NCBI RefSeq assembly: GCF_900142915.1 | Contig: NZ_FRCM01000003.1 | Location: 62,504-126,503 of the forward strand | Length of the DNA stretch: 64,000 nucleotides | Direction: 5' to 3' | Origin: Mucilaginibacter sp. OK098 | Lineage (GTDB): Bacteria; Bacteroidota; Bacteroidia; Sphingobacteriales; Sphingobacteriaceae | Part shown: piece by piece, positions 9,600 to 17,788 of the stretch | How the letters are laid out: the number at the start of each line of letters is the position of its first letter | How positions within the stretch are numbered: the first letter of the stretch is position 1 | Position numbers and translations under genes: made by a program | The notes under the pieces: model-generated | Told to the model about the DNA's origin: nothing | Seen by the model: only the letters and a program-made list of their open reading frames with translations | The model's database searches: none

Positions 9600-9688
9600 T
9601 TGGGTTGATTAAGTGAGTGGTTGATTGAGTTAAAAAAACTTAGCTACATTCAACTTAATCAACCCAATCAACCACTCACTTAATCAAC
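9595..9688. repeat. GTTGATT-word inverted repeat with permuted arms
   Basis: Positions 9604-9626 and 9666-9688 are a perfect 23-bp inverted repeat. Positions 9595-9613 and 9654-9672 are a second, overlapping perfect 19-bp inverted repeat. The two arms contain the same words in permuted order. The array includes the stop codon of the preceding nuclease gene and ends 9 bases before the next ATG. Confidence 0.9.
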
Positions 9689-9697
9689 TGATTCACA

Positions 9698-10132
9698 ATG
9701 AAACTACTAATGGTTTGCCTCGGCAATATCTGCCGGTCGCCGCTGGCTCATGGGATAATGGAGCACCTTGCTAATGAGCAGGGACTTGACTGGGAGATCG
9801 AATCTGCCGGTACAGGCAACTGGCATGTGGGTGAAGGCCCTGACCGCCGGTCAACCCGCACTGCACGCGAACATGGGATAGATATCAGCAAACAAATTTG
9901 CCGCCTGTTCAGGATCAGTGATTTTGATACGTATGATCACATTTTTGTGATGGATAAAAGCAACCTTAGCGATATACTCTCCATGGCCCGAAACGAGGAG
10001 GACAGAAAAAAGGTGCGCTTATTACTGGTCGATAAAATAGTACCCGACCCATATTATGACGATACCCAGTTTGAGCCTGTTTTTCAAATGATTGAGAAGG
10101 GGTGTAAGGAGATAATTAAACAATTGACCTAA
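9698..10132 (+). CDS. Low-molecular-weight protein tyrosine phosphatase
   Basis: Cysteine-dependent phosphatase of the LMW-PTP/Wzb/arsenate-reductase-like fold, 144 residues. The P-loop CLGNICRSP at the N-terminus has nucleophile Cys7 and Arg13; the general acid lies in VPDPYYDD near residue 127. These place it with tyrosine phosphatases rather than arsenate reductases. It may act on a tyrosine kinase controlling polysaccharide export, but no such kinase is in the window. Confidence 0.93.
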   Translation: MKLLMVCLGNICRSPLAHGIMEHLANEQGLDWEIESAGTGNWHVGEGPDRRSTRTAREHGIDISKQICRLFRISDFDTYDHIFVMDKSNLSDILSMARNEEDRKKVRLLLVDKIVPDPYYDDTQFEPVFQMIEKGCKEIIKQLT

Positions 10133-10172
10133 CTACATATTCCTATAATATTAAATTAAGCCTGTAAATAGC

Positions 10173-10180
10173 TATATTTG
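10173..10180 (+). promoter_or_regulatory. TAnnTTTG promoter box of the antitoxin-like gene
   Basis: TATATTTG lies 21 bases before the small gene's ATG, supporting that it is transcribed separately from the phosphatase gene. Confidence 0.4.
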
Positions 10181-10201
10181 ATTTATAACAACTATTTGAA
10201 T

Positions 10202-10345
10202 ATGGACAGAATAGTTTTTGAAGTAGATGACATTTCAGCAAAGAACACCGACGATTTTTGGCTGTTTTTAGACGAGGTAGGTAGAAAAGCAGAAGAAAAC
10301 GGCCTTACCGAAGAACATTTGAATAAGTTGTTAAATGAAGACTAA
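10202..10345 (+). CDS. Small antitoxin-like protein, probably orphan
   Basis: A 47-residue ORF beginning MDRIVFEVDD and ending FWLFLDEVGRKAEENGLTEEHLNKLLNED. The C-terminal helix pattern (FLDEVGxKAExNGLTEE) resembles antitoxins that precede PIN-domain toxins in Bacteroidota. The family is usually longer, so the middle may be deleted. An ATG overlaps the stop (ATGAAGACTAA) as expected for a coupled toxin, but that frame ends after six codons, so no toxin gene follows. A good TAnnTTTG box lies upstream. Functional assignment is inference. Confidence 0.5.
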   Translation: MDRIVFEVDDISAKNTDDFWLFLDEVGRKAEENGLTEEHLNKLLNED

Positions 10346-10398
10346 ACAAACATAGTTTATTATAGTATTATTTCTGCTTCATATTTCTTAAATCAATT

Positions 10399-10899
10399 TT
10401 AGATCAGGCTCCTAAAAAACGCCAATTCCTCCCCATTTCTGAAATAATTCCCATCTCTTTTCATTCCGGCTTTTTCAAGCACCCGCTGTGAGGGGATATT
10501 GCCCAGGTCGGTCACAGCTACAAACTTTGCCGCCTGGTTGATATTCCGCATATGAGTTAAAAGTGCGTCAGCCATTTCAGATGCTACGCCTTTGCCCCAA
10601 TGGTTATAATGTAACGCATACCCCAACTCAATGCTATCGCTGCCATCATCAAAAAGCCGTAATAAACACATTCCTATAAAATCATTATCCGCCTTATTAA
10701 ATAGTCCCCAACGACCGGTAACGCTTCCAACCGGACCCGTAACAAGATGCTCTCTGAATATTTTAATATGCTCTTCCCTGCTGCGGAAAGGCAAGTATAA
10801 CATCACCCTTTCGTCGTTATAAAGACTCAGGTACATTTCTTCTTCTTCAGGCTCAAATAAGCGAATAATAATTCTCGGGGTTTGGGTTATAATGTTCAT
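10399..10899 (-). CDS. GNAT family N-acetyltransferase (RimJ/RimL-like)
   Basis: A 166-residue acetyltransferase of the Acetyltransf_3 type. It starts with TPRIIIRLFEPEEEEMY, and the acetyl-CoA site includes LGYALHYNHWGKGVASEMA and VLEKAGMKRDG. The substrate is unknown; relatives modify ribosomal proteins or small molecules. I chose the ATG at 10899: an in-frame TTG at 10908 is part of the promoter box TAAATTTG, so the upstream start is unlikely. The mRNA is predicted to be leaderless. Confidence 0.9.
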   Translation of the reverse strand: MNIITQTPRIIIRLFEPEEEEMYLSLYNDERVMLYLPFRSREEHIKIFREHLVTGPVGSVTGRWGLFNKADNDFIGMCLLRLFDDGSDSIELGYALHYNHWGKGVASEMADALLTHMRNINQAAKFVAVTDLGNIPSQRVLEKAGMKRDGNYFRNGEELAFFRSLI

Positions 10900-10905
10900 T
10901 GGGTT

Positions 10906-10913
10906 CAAATTTA
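10906..10913 (-). promoter_or_regulatory. TAnnTTTG box 6 bases before the GNAT ATG
   Basis: TAAATTTG on the minus strand, with only six bases between it and the ATG at 10899. Transcription should begin at or next to the start codon. Confidence 0.55.
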
Positions 10914-11012
10914 ATCAACAATGGCGTTAAATTTAAAATCCCATGTCATTACTTTATAACATTTTAGCTTCTTCAACATTTATAACCTTTCCAACTTTTC
11001 AACTATAAAAAG

Positions 11013-11020
11013 TACCTTTG
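11013..11020 (+). promoter_or_regulatory. TAnnTTTG box 6 bases before the hisS ATG
   Basis: TACCTTTG, six bases before the hisS ATG at 11027. It predicts a leaderless transcript and explains an in-frame TTG that could be mistaken for a start. Confidence 0.55.
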
Positions 11021-11026
11021 CGCCCT

Positions 11027-12403
11027 ATGGCATCCATCAAACCATCCGTACCAAAGGGCACCCGTGATTTTTCACCTACCGAAATGGTGAAGCGTAATTT
11101 TATTTTTGATACCATTAAAAGCGTATTCCGCAAGTATGGCTATCAGCAGATAGAAACGCCGTCGATGGAAAAGCTATCTACCCTAACTGGTAAATATGGA
11201 GAAGAAGGTGATAAGCTAATTTTCAAAATACTTAACAACGGAGATTTTTTATCTGATGCCGGGATCAGCGAATCAAACATCACAACTGATAGTAAAAAGC
11301 TTGCGTTCCAGATAGCAGAGAAAGCTCTCCGTTATGACCTCACCGTCCCCTTTGCCCGTTATGTAGTACAGCACCAAAACGAGATCACTTTCCCTTTTAA
11401 GCGTTTCCAGGTGCAGCCGGTTTGGCGTGCAGACAGGCCGCAAAAAGGCCGTTACCGTGAATTTTACCAATGTGACGCCGATGTGGTTGGCTCTGACAGT
11501 TTATTGAACGAAGCTGAATTTGTGCTGATCTATGACGAAGCTTTAAGCAAGCTTGGATTAAAAGATTTCACCATAAAAATCAATAATAGAAAAATACTAT
11601 CAGGCATTGCCGAAATTATAGACAAAGCTGATAATATTATTGATTTGACTGTAGCCATTGATAAATTGGACAAAATTGGTCTTGATGGCGTGATAAAAGA
11701 ACTGATGGATCGTGGTTTTACCGCAGATGATATTGAAAAAATAAAGCCTGTTATTTTGCTCGAAGGATCAAACAGTGAAAAGCTGGAAAGCCTGCGCAGC
11801 GCGTTAGCAAGTTCAGTAACCGGCTTAAAAGGCTGTGAGGAACTGGAAACAGTATTCAATTATATTGCCAACTGCCAACTAATAACTGCCAGCTTAGAAC
11901 TTGACATAACTTTAGCGCGCGGCTTAAACTACTACACCGGGGCCATCTTCGAGGTAAAAACCAATGAGGTAGCCATGGGCAGCATAGGCGGTGGCGGCAG
12001 GTATGATGACCTTACCGGGATGTTCGGCTTAAAAGGACTAACCGGTGTTGGCATCTCTTTTGGTGCCGACAGGATCTATGATGTAATGGACGAGCTTAAC
12101 CTTTTCCCCGAAGCAACAAGTCAGTCCACCCAATTATTGATCTGCTGCTTTGATAAGGACGGTGAAAAGTTTGCCATGCCGATTTTGCAGCAACTGCGCA
12201 AAAAAGAGATTACTGCGGAGCTCTATCCGGCCGGGGCTAAACTTAAAAAGCAGCTTGATTACGCCAATAATAAAAATATTCCATTTACTATTATCATTGG
12301 CAGCGACGAGATTGAAAGCGGCTTGTTAACTATTAAAAACATGCAAACAGGTCTGCAGGAAAAATGCAGCGCTGATCAGATCCTGGAAATTATCAGCAAA
12401 TAA
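11027..12403 (+). CDS. hisS: Histidyl-tRNA synthetase
   Basis: Class II aminoacyl-tRNA synthetase charging tRNA-His. The chosen start [15 protein letters not shown] is the canonical N-terminus; the TTG nine bases upstream belongs to the promoter. Motif 2 lies in [20 protein letters not shown], the histidine-binding loop is [14 protein letters not shown] and motif 3 is around [16 protein letters not shown]-terminal anticodon-binding domain covers the last ~95 residues. 458 residues is the usual size. It is followed by more than 1 kb without genes. Confidence 0.97.
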   Translation: MASIKPSVPKGTRDFSPTEMVKRNFIFDTIKSVFRKYGYQQIETPSMEKLSTLTGKYGEEGDKLIFKILNNGDFLSDAGISESNITTDSKKLAFQIAEKALRYDLTVPFARYVVQHQNEITFPFKRFQVQPVWRADRPQKGRYREFYQCDADVVGSDSLLNEAEFVLIYDEALSKLGLKDFTIKINNRKILSGIAEIIDKADNIIDLTVAIDKLDKIGLDGVIKELMDRGFTADDIEKIKPVILLEGSNSEKLESLRSALASSVTGLKGCEELETVFNYIANCQLITASLELDITLARGLNYYTGAIFEVKTNEVAMGSIGGGGRYDDLTGMFGLKGLTGVGISFGADRIYDVMDELNLFPEATSQSTQLLICCFDKDGEKFAMPILQQLRKKEITAELYPAGAKLKKQLDYANNKNIPFTIIIGSDEIESGLLTIKNMQTGLQEKCSADQILEIISK

Positions 12404-12479
12404 AAAGGGAATAGGATCCTGAATTTATTTAAGCTCTCCATCTGCTAATTAACCTATCCAGATGACAGCCTCCTTGTGG

Positions 12480-13200
12480 TACCTAAACAGGTATTGATGC
12501 GGTGGGCTTTTGGAATGAACTTATAGATATCCCTTTAAGAATTACTGTATCGCTTGTATTACCTGTATTGCACAATACAAACGATACAGCGATACAATAA
12601 TTTAAAATATAACTTATAGATATCCCTTTAAGAATTACTGTATCGCTTGTATCACCTGTATCGCACAATACAAACGATACAGCGATACAATAATCAAAAA
12701 ATATAACTTATAGATTTCCCTTTCAGAATTACTGTATCGCTTGTATCATCTGTATCGCATAAACCTAACGATACAGCGATACAATGATTAAAAAATATAC
12801 TTTATAGATATCCCTTTGAGAATTACTGTATCGCTTGTATCACCTGTATTGCATAATACCTAACGATACAGCAATACAACAACCATTTATTGCAATATAA
12901 AAGTGTATAAGATCAGTATTACTAAATGATATTGAGTTTATAGTTTAATAAAACAGACAGGTAGTTATTAAAAATATACTATATATATAATTATACTATT
13001 CTATTTAGATTACCTTAACCGTTGATACTTCAAATGCTTAGCTTGTATCGTTGTATCACTATGCTTACTGATACAACGATACAAGCGATACAGGCGATAC
13101 AGGTTCACCCCTATTGGCTAATAATCCCGATATGAATTAAAATGCTGTTCTGTATCGTTGTTCTATTCGATACAGGCGATACAGTGATACAGGAAAACCA
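12480..13200. repeat. GATACA-word block: four 93-bp tandem units plus satellite hairpins
   Basis: Tandem units begin at 12518, 12611, 12705 and 12798 (period 93-94 bp). Each has a TTATAGATATCCCTTT segment followed by TGTATCGCTTGTAT and, after a spacer, the complementary GATACAGCGATACA. Units differ by point changes, so the array is not recent. Further clusters of the same word lie at 13042-13110 and 13150-13192. This block fills most of the 1.1 kb between hisS and the molybdenum hydroxylase operon; no convincing gene is present. An AT-rich stretch lies at about 12890-13020. Confidence 0.9.
13042..13085. repeat. Perfect 17-bp stem-loop of GATACA words
   Basis: CTTGTATCGTTGTATCA (13042-13058), a 10-base loop, then its exact complement (13069-13085). 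It is the strongest hairpin in the block. Confidence 0.85.
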
Positions 13201-13215
13201 AAGCAGCAGGTTGTC

Positions 13216-13307
13216 TGAACCATGATTAGTAGGATTTAAGGATTATCATGATAAGCCCCAATTAAAAAATCAAGTCATCCTAAAATCAAGCGAATCATGG
13301 TTCAAAA
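13216..13307. repeat. AATCATGGTTCA inverted repeat element
   Basis: TGAACCATGATT (13216-13227) pairs with AATCATGGTTCA (13293-13304). A 24-base stretch at 13284-13307 is repeated exactly at 21024-21047 after the JmjC gene. The remaining ~200 bases to the next ATG contain only scattered ATACA words. Confidence 0.7.
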
Positions 13308-13515
13308 AATAGCAGGATGATTAAGGAGTGTGCACCCCCATCAGGTATATTACCCCAATACAAACAATACAGCCATTACAAGCATTCCGCCCTAACTCTC
13401 TGTATAAAAGCATTATATAAAATAAAACATAACGGTGTTTTTGTAAAATCTTTGTTCCCGTCTTGTCATCTAAACAAAAAACTTTATAACTTGTACTACA
13501 ATAAAGCCATTACTT

Positions 13516-14160
13516 ATGGAAGACGAAAGAGACCATGCTTTGCCCGGATCTGAACCGGAGGCGAAGGATAATTCACGCCGTAATTTCTTAAAACAGAGCA
13601 CCTTATTAACTGCTATTGCCCTAACACCAGGCACAGCTGTTAAAGCCGCAGAGATGCACGTTGATGAAAAAATAGCGGCGGTATTTGAAAAGATGCCCAT
13701 AAAAATGGAGGTTAATGGCGTTGCGCACAGCCTTTCGGTTGAGCCGCGCGCTACTTTGCTGGATATTTTACGCGAACAGCTTGACCTTACCGGTACAAAA
13801 AAGGGTTGCGACCACGGCCAGTGCGGCGCCTGTACCGTGCATGTTGACGGGCATCGGGTAAACAGCTGCCTTACCCTTGGCGTTATGGCCAGCGGTAAAA
13901 AGATAACCACCATTGAAGGGCTTGCCAAAGGCGATGAGCTGCACCCCATGCAGGAAGCTTTCCTGAAACATGACGGGTTTCAATGCGGATATTGTACGCC
14001 GGGGCAAATCATGTCGGCAGTAGCTTGTATCAGGGAGGGGCATGCCAATTCAGAAATGGAGATACGGGAATATATGAGCGGGAACATCTGCCGCTGCGGG
14101 GCTTATCCAAACATAGTTAACGCCATACAGGAAGTTAAGGAAGGAGGGCAAGCCGTATGA
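13516..14160 (+). CDS. (2Fe-2S)-binding subunit of a periplasmic molybdenum hydroxylase
   Basis: Small iron-sulfur subunit of the xanthine oxidase family, most like PaoA/YagT of periplasmic aldehyde oxidoreductase. A twin-arginine signal (SRRNFLKQSTLL) lies at residues ~18-40, so the folded complex should be exported by Tat. The ferredoxin-like domain binds the first cluster (CDHGQCGACTVH with later C), and the helical domain binds the second (CGYCTPGQ and CRCGAYPN). 214 residues is normal. Its last bases overlap the next ATG (ATGA), giving tight coupling. It passes electrons from the Mo site to FAD. Confidence 0.93.
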   Translation: MEDERDHALPGSEPEAKDNSRRNFLKQSTLLTAIALTPGTAVKAAEMHVDEKIAAVFEKMPIKMEVNGVAHSLSVEPRATLLDILREQLDLTGTKKGCDHGQCGACTVHVDGHRVNSCLTLGVMASGKKITTIEGLAKGDELHPMQEAFLKHDGFQCGYCTPGQIMSAVACIREGHANSEMEIREYMSGNICRCGAYPNIVNAIQEVKEGGQAV

Positions 14161-15137
14161 AACAGTTTCAATACACCCGGGCATTAACCCAGCAAAGCGC
14201 CATTGAGGCCATAGCCAAACCCGGCACAAAGATAATAGCAGGCGGCACCAACCTCATCGACCTGATGAAACGTGGTGTTACCGCGCCTGATAAGCTGGTG
14301 GATATAAACCATCTGCCATTAAAAAACATAACGGCTACCAAAACCGGCTTGCACATTGGTGCGCTGGCATTAAATAGCGTAGTATCAGAAAATAGCCTGG
14401 TGCTGCAAAAACAACCTTTGCTCAGTATGGCCTTAAAGGCAGGGGCATCGCCGCAGCTGCGTAACATGGCTACAGTTGGTGGTAACATGATGCAGCGCAC
14501 CCGCTGTTCATATTTTTACGACACCACCATGCCCTGCAATAAACGGGCCCCCGGCACCGGCTGTGGTGCAATGGAAGGCATTAACCGCATGCATGCCATA
14601 TTTGGCACCAGCGACCAATGTATAGCCGTAAACCCAAGCGATATGAGTGTGGGCCTGGCAGCACTTGATGCCGTAGCAATTATCGCAGGCAAAAAAGGCG
14701 AAAGACGCATTCCGTTCACCGAATTTCACCGTCTGCCCGGTGATCATCCTGAATTAGACAATCATTTAGCAGCCGGAGAGATGATTGTTGGTGTGGAGAT
14801 CCCCGACAATAACTTTGCTAAAAATAGCTATTACCTGAAGGTGCGCGACAGGCAGTCGTACGCTTTTGCGCTGGTATCGGTAGCGGCAGCTTTGGAGATC
14901 AGCAACGGCACTATAAAAAATGCCCGGTTGGCAATGGGCGGTGTAGCGCATAAGCCATGGCGTTTGTTTGACGCAGAGAAAGCACTGATAGGCAAACCCG
15001 CAACCGAAGACAGCTTTAAGCAGGCTGCACAGATAGCCATGCAGGGCGCAAAAGGCTACCAGTATAATTCATTTAAATTAAAGCTGGCCCCGGCAACCAT
15101 TACCGAAGCGCTGAAACATGCGGCGGGGTTAGCTTAA
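14157..15137 (+). CDS. FAD-binding subunit of molybdenum hydroxylase (with 4Fe-4S insert)
   Basis: FAD-binding middle subunit, PaoB/YagS type, 326 residues. The FAD loop is AGGTNLIDLMKRG near residue 30, and QLRNMATVGGNMMQRTRC follows. The stretch from RCSYFYDTTMPCNKR to GTSDQC carries the extra cysteines that in PaoB-like proteins bind an unusual [4Fe-4S] cluster. It has no signal peptide and would be exported by hitchhiking on the Tat-bearing subunit. The stop is followed almost at once by a GTTGTAAGG word repeat. Confidence 0.92.
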   Translation: MKQFQYTRALTQQSAIEAIAKPGTKIIAGGTNLIDLMKRGVTAPDKLVDINHLPLKNITATKTGLHIGALALNSVVSENSLVLQKQPLLSMALKAGASPQLRNMATVGGNMMQRTRCSYFYDTTMPCNKRAPGTGCGAMEGINRMHAIFGTSDQCIAVNPSDMSVGLAALDAVAIIAGKKGERRIPFTEFHRLPGDHPELDNHLAAGEMIVGVEIPDNNFAKNSYYLKVRDRQSYAFALVSVAAALEISNGTIKNARLAMGGVAHKPWRLFDAEKALIGKPATEDSFKQAAQIAMQGAKGYQYNSFKLKLAPATITEALKHAAGLA

Positions 15138-15139
15138 TG

Positions 15140-15178
15140 TGAGTTGTAAGGGTTGTAATTGTTGTAGAAGTTGTAAGG
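15140..15178. repeat. GTTGTAAGG-word array after the FAD subunit
   Basis: Reiterated GTTGTAAGG, GTTGTAATT and GTTGTAGAA within about 40 bases, starting three bases after the stop. The word family recurs at 17440-17477 and 56794-56887. Confidence 0.7.
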
Positions 15179-15236
15179 ACGTTTACGAAGCAAAATAATT
15201 CAACTGATTAACAGGTTCCTTTTTACCAATGACATA

Positions 15237-17387
15237 ATGACTAATAACACAATGACCAAAGGAATGAGCCGGATAGACGGGCGGTTAAAGGTTACCGGGG
15301 CAGCCAGGTATTCGGCAGAGTTTACGCCTGCCGGTATGGTTTATGGGGTACTTGTGGGCAGCACCATCACCAAAGGCAGCATCCGGTTGATTGATACTAA
15401 AGCGGCTGAAAGAGCGCCTGGTGTTTTAAAGGTGATCACCTGGTTAAATTCGCCAAAAATAGCGGGTTACCAGGTTGAGCACGGCAAGCCCGAACCTGCC
15501 AAGGGTACTTATAAGCTGTTTTATAATAATAAGATCCTTTTTAACGGGCAGCCGATTGCTGTTGTTGTTGCCGATAGTTTTGAGCGGGCTTTATTTGCCG
15601 CATCATTGGTTAAGGCGCAATATAATGCGGACCCGCACCATACCAACTTACGTGATAATGCCGCCAAAGCCTTTGCACCCGAAGGCGACGGGACAACCAA
15701 ACGCGGAACAGAAGATGCATGGAAAACGGCCCCGGTAAAATTGGAGCAGGAATACATTATCCCATCCGAAGTGCACAGCCCAATGGAGCTCCATGCCATC
15801 ATAGCAAAGTGGGATGCTGAAGATAAACTTACCGTATGGACCAAAACCCAGGGCGTACAGGATACCCGCGATGGCATTGCCGGAATATTTAAACTCCCAA
15901 AAGAGAATATCCAGGTGAACTCAAAGTTTGTTGGCGGTGCTTTTGGCAGCGCTTTACAGGTTTGGCCGCATGAGGTGGCTGCTATTTTAGCTGCAAAAGC
16001 GGTTAAGCGCCCGGTTAAGCTGTTGCTTGGCAGGGCCGATATGTTTACTTCGGTGGGCTACCGCCCCTATACCTGGCAAAAGATAGGAATAGGCGCAACT
16101 GCCGATGGAAAACTGGTAGGCATCACCCACGAGGCCATAGGCCAAACATCAACTTACGAAGATTTTAACGAAGGGCCGATAGGTGTGAGCAGATCCACCT
16201 ATGCCTGCCCCAATGTAAATACCATTTATAAGCTTGCTGCGCTTGATATCGGTTCACCAACATGGATGCGCGGACCGGGTGAAGCAACCGGAGCCTTTGC
16301 ACTCGAATCAGCGCTGGATGAGCTCTCTTATGAGCTGAAGATCGACCCGATAGAACTCCGCATGAAAAACTATGCATCAACCGATCCGGAGAGCGGCAAA
16401 CCTTTCTCAAGCAAGTTTTTGGACGAAGCTTACAAGCTGGGTGCCGAAGGGATAAACTGGAAAGACAGGAACGCTAAACCTGCATCCGTTACAAAAGATG
16501 GCTGGATGGTTGGCTACGGAATGGGCGGCGGCATGTTTGGCGCATACCGCGATAAAGCTGCCGCAAAAGCAATACTGATGGCTGATGGAACACTGATCAT
16601 CCAAACAGCCGTTAGCGATATTGGCCCCGGCACAGGCACAGCAATGGTTACCATAGCAGCCGGTGTTATGGGGATTCCTGCGGATAAGATCAGGTTTGAT
16701 ATGGGCGATTCCTCACTGCCCCTGGCGCCAAGCCAGGGTGGGTCGGCAACTACTGCAACCGTAGGCTCGGCAGTTTACCAGGCATGTACCGATCTGAAAG
16801 AAAAATTTCAAAAGCTGATAGGTAATGGCGGTACAGATCATCCTGATTATGCAGCTATACTAAAGCAACATAGCCTGCCCAAACTGGAAGTAACTGTAGA
16901 ATCAAGCGGCGGAACTGAGCGCGATAAATATGCGTTTTACTCATGGTCGGTTCATTTTATAAAGGTATTGGTGCACCCGGCAACAGGTGTTGTTAAGGTT
17001 GACAGAGCAGTTTGTGTGGCGGATTCAGGGAGCATTGTTAGTCCTAAAACTGCCCGCAGCCAGATAGTAGGCGGCGCCATTGGCGGCATTGGTATGGCGC
17101 TGATGGAAGAAACCGTGATAGATCATCGCTACGGAAATATAGTGAACAACAACTTTGCCGATTATCATGTGCCTGTTAATGCGGATATCCCGCAGATAGA
17201 GGCCCTGTTTGTTAACAAACCCGATCCGCACATAAACCCAATGGGCGCAAAAGGCATGGGCGAGATTGCTTTAATAGGCATGGCCGCAGCAGTAGCTAAT
17301 GCGGTATACAATGCAACCGGTAAACGGGTAAGGGAATTACCTATTACACCTGATAAGCTGGTAGGGATGGATTTGGAGTTGAGTTAG
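15237..17387 (+). CDS. Molybdopterin-binding large subunit of molybdenum hydroxylase, copy 1
   Basis: Catalytic subunit of the xanthine oxidase family (PaoC/YagR-like), 716 residues, binding the Mo-pterin cofactor. Family landmarks are GRLKVTGAARYSAEF at the N-terminus, FVGGAFGSALQVWPHE, MRGPGEATGAFALESALDE and the C-terminal KGMGEIALIG containing the expected catalytic Glu. It presumably oxidises an aldehyde or N-heterocycle; the substrate is not deducible. There is no signal peptide, consistent with Tat co-export. The start lies in a CAATGACATAATGAC word repeat with several in-frame ATGs, so the first ~10 residues are uncertain. Confidence 0.93.
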   Translation: MTNNTMTKGMSRIDGRLKVTGAARYSAEFTPAGMVYGVLVGSTITKGSIRLIDTKAAERAPGVLKVITWLNSPKIAGYQVEHGKPEPAKGTYKLFYNNKILFNGQPIAVVVADSFERALFAASLVKAQYNADPHHTNLRDNAAKAFAPEGDGTTKRGTEDAWKTAPVKLEQEYIIPSEVHSPMELHAIIAKWDAEDKLTVWTKTQGVQDTRDGIAGIFKLPKENIQVNSKFVGGAFGSALQVWPHEVAAILAAKAVKRPVKLLLGRADMFTSVGYRPYTWQKIGIGATADGKLVGITHEAIGQTSTYEDFNEGPIGVSRSTYACPNVNTIYKLAALDIGSPTWMRGPGEATGAFALESALDELSYELKIDPIELRMKNYASTDPESGKPFSSKFLDEAYKLGAEGINWKDRNAKPASVTKDGWMVGYGMGGGMFGAYRDKAAAKAILMADGTLIIQTAVSDIGPGTGTAMVTIAAGVMGIPADKIRFDMGDSSLPLAPSQGGSATTATVGSAVYQACTDLKEKFQKLIGNGGTDHPDYAAILKQHSLPKLEVTVESSGGTERDKYAFYSWSVHFIKVLVHPATGVVKVDRAVCVADSGSIVSPKTARSQIVGGAIGGIGMALMEETVIDHRYGNIVNNNFADYHVPVNADIPQIEALFVNKPDPHINPMGAKGMGEIALIGMAAAVANAVYNATGKRVRELPITPDKLVGMDLELS

Positions 17388-17397
17388 GTGGGGAGAA

Positions 17398-17477
17398 GTT
17401 GATTGGGTTGATTAAGTTGGATTAGGTTGAATGAGTTAAGAGAGTTATAAGGGTTGGAGTTGTTGTAAAAGTTGAAG
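17398..17477. repeat. GTTGATT/GTTGTAA word array after Mo subunit 1
   Basis: GTTGATTGGGTTGATTAAG (also at 9595-9613), then variants drifting into GTTATAAGGGTTGGAGTTG. It begins ten bases after the TAG stop. Confidence 0.7.
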
Positions 17478-17488
17478 GCATTTTTCCT

Positions 17489-17730
17489 CCCTCTTTACCG
17501 CTTTCGGTAAAGAAGGAAAAGAAAACTAATAAATCAAAGTCGTTCCTTACCTCTTTACGCGCAGCGAAGAGAGGTCGACGAGCGAAGCAATGTCGGGTGA
17601 GTCAACTCTGCGCCATGCGTTTACGTAAAGCAGTGACGTTGGTGCATTGGCGTTCATGTCGCCAGCAGATTTTACTCACCCGGTCGACGCTTCGCTGGAC
17701 CTGCCCTCTCTTCGCTGCGCGTAAAGAGGG
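17489..17730. repeat. Long palindromic element between the duplicated Mo-subunit genes
   Basis: A small hairpin (TTTACCG, CTTT, CGGTAAA) at 17489-17518 is followed by a ~180-bp element. Its outer arms 17550-17574 and 17705-17729 are perfectly complementary over 25 bp (CCTCTTTACGCGCAGCGAAG onward). Further paired blocks AGCGAAGC/GCTTCGCT and CGGGTGAGT/ACTCACCCG lie inside. No ORF is present. It fills most of the 400-base gap between the two large-subunit genes. Confidence 0.9.
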
Positions 17731-17788
17731 GGAAGAAGTATTGATTAAGGATTGAAATTATGCAACTGCGCAGCACAAATAAAAACCC

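Noticed and set aside
12518-12890. Possible CRISPR array
   Set aside because: The units are 93-94 bp contiguous tandem repeats that diverge along their whole length. There are no unique spacers of constant length and no cas genes.
13317-13553. 78-codon ORF before the 2Fe-2S subunit
   Set aside because: No recognisable composition. It overlaps the real gene start out of frame and lies in repeat-derived sequence.
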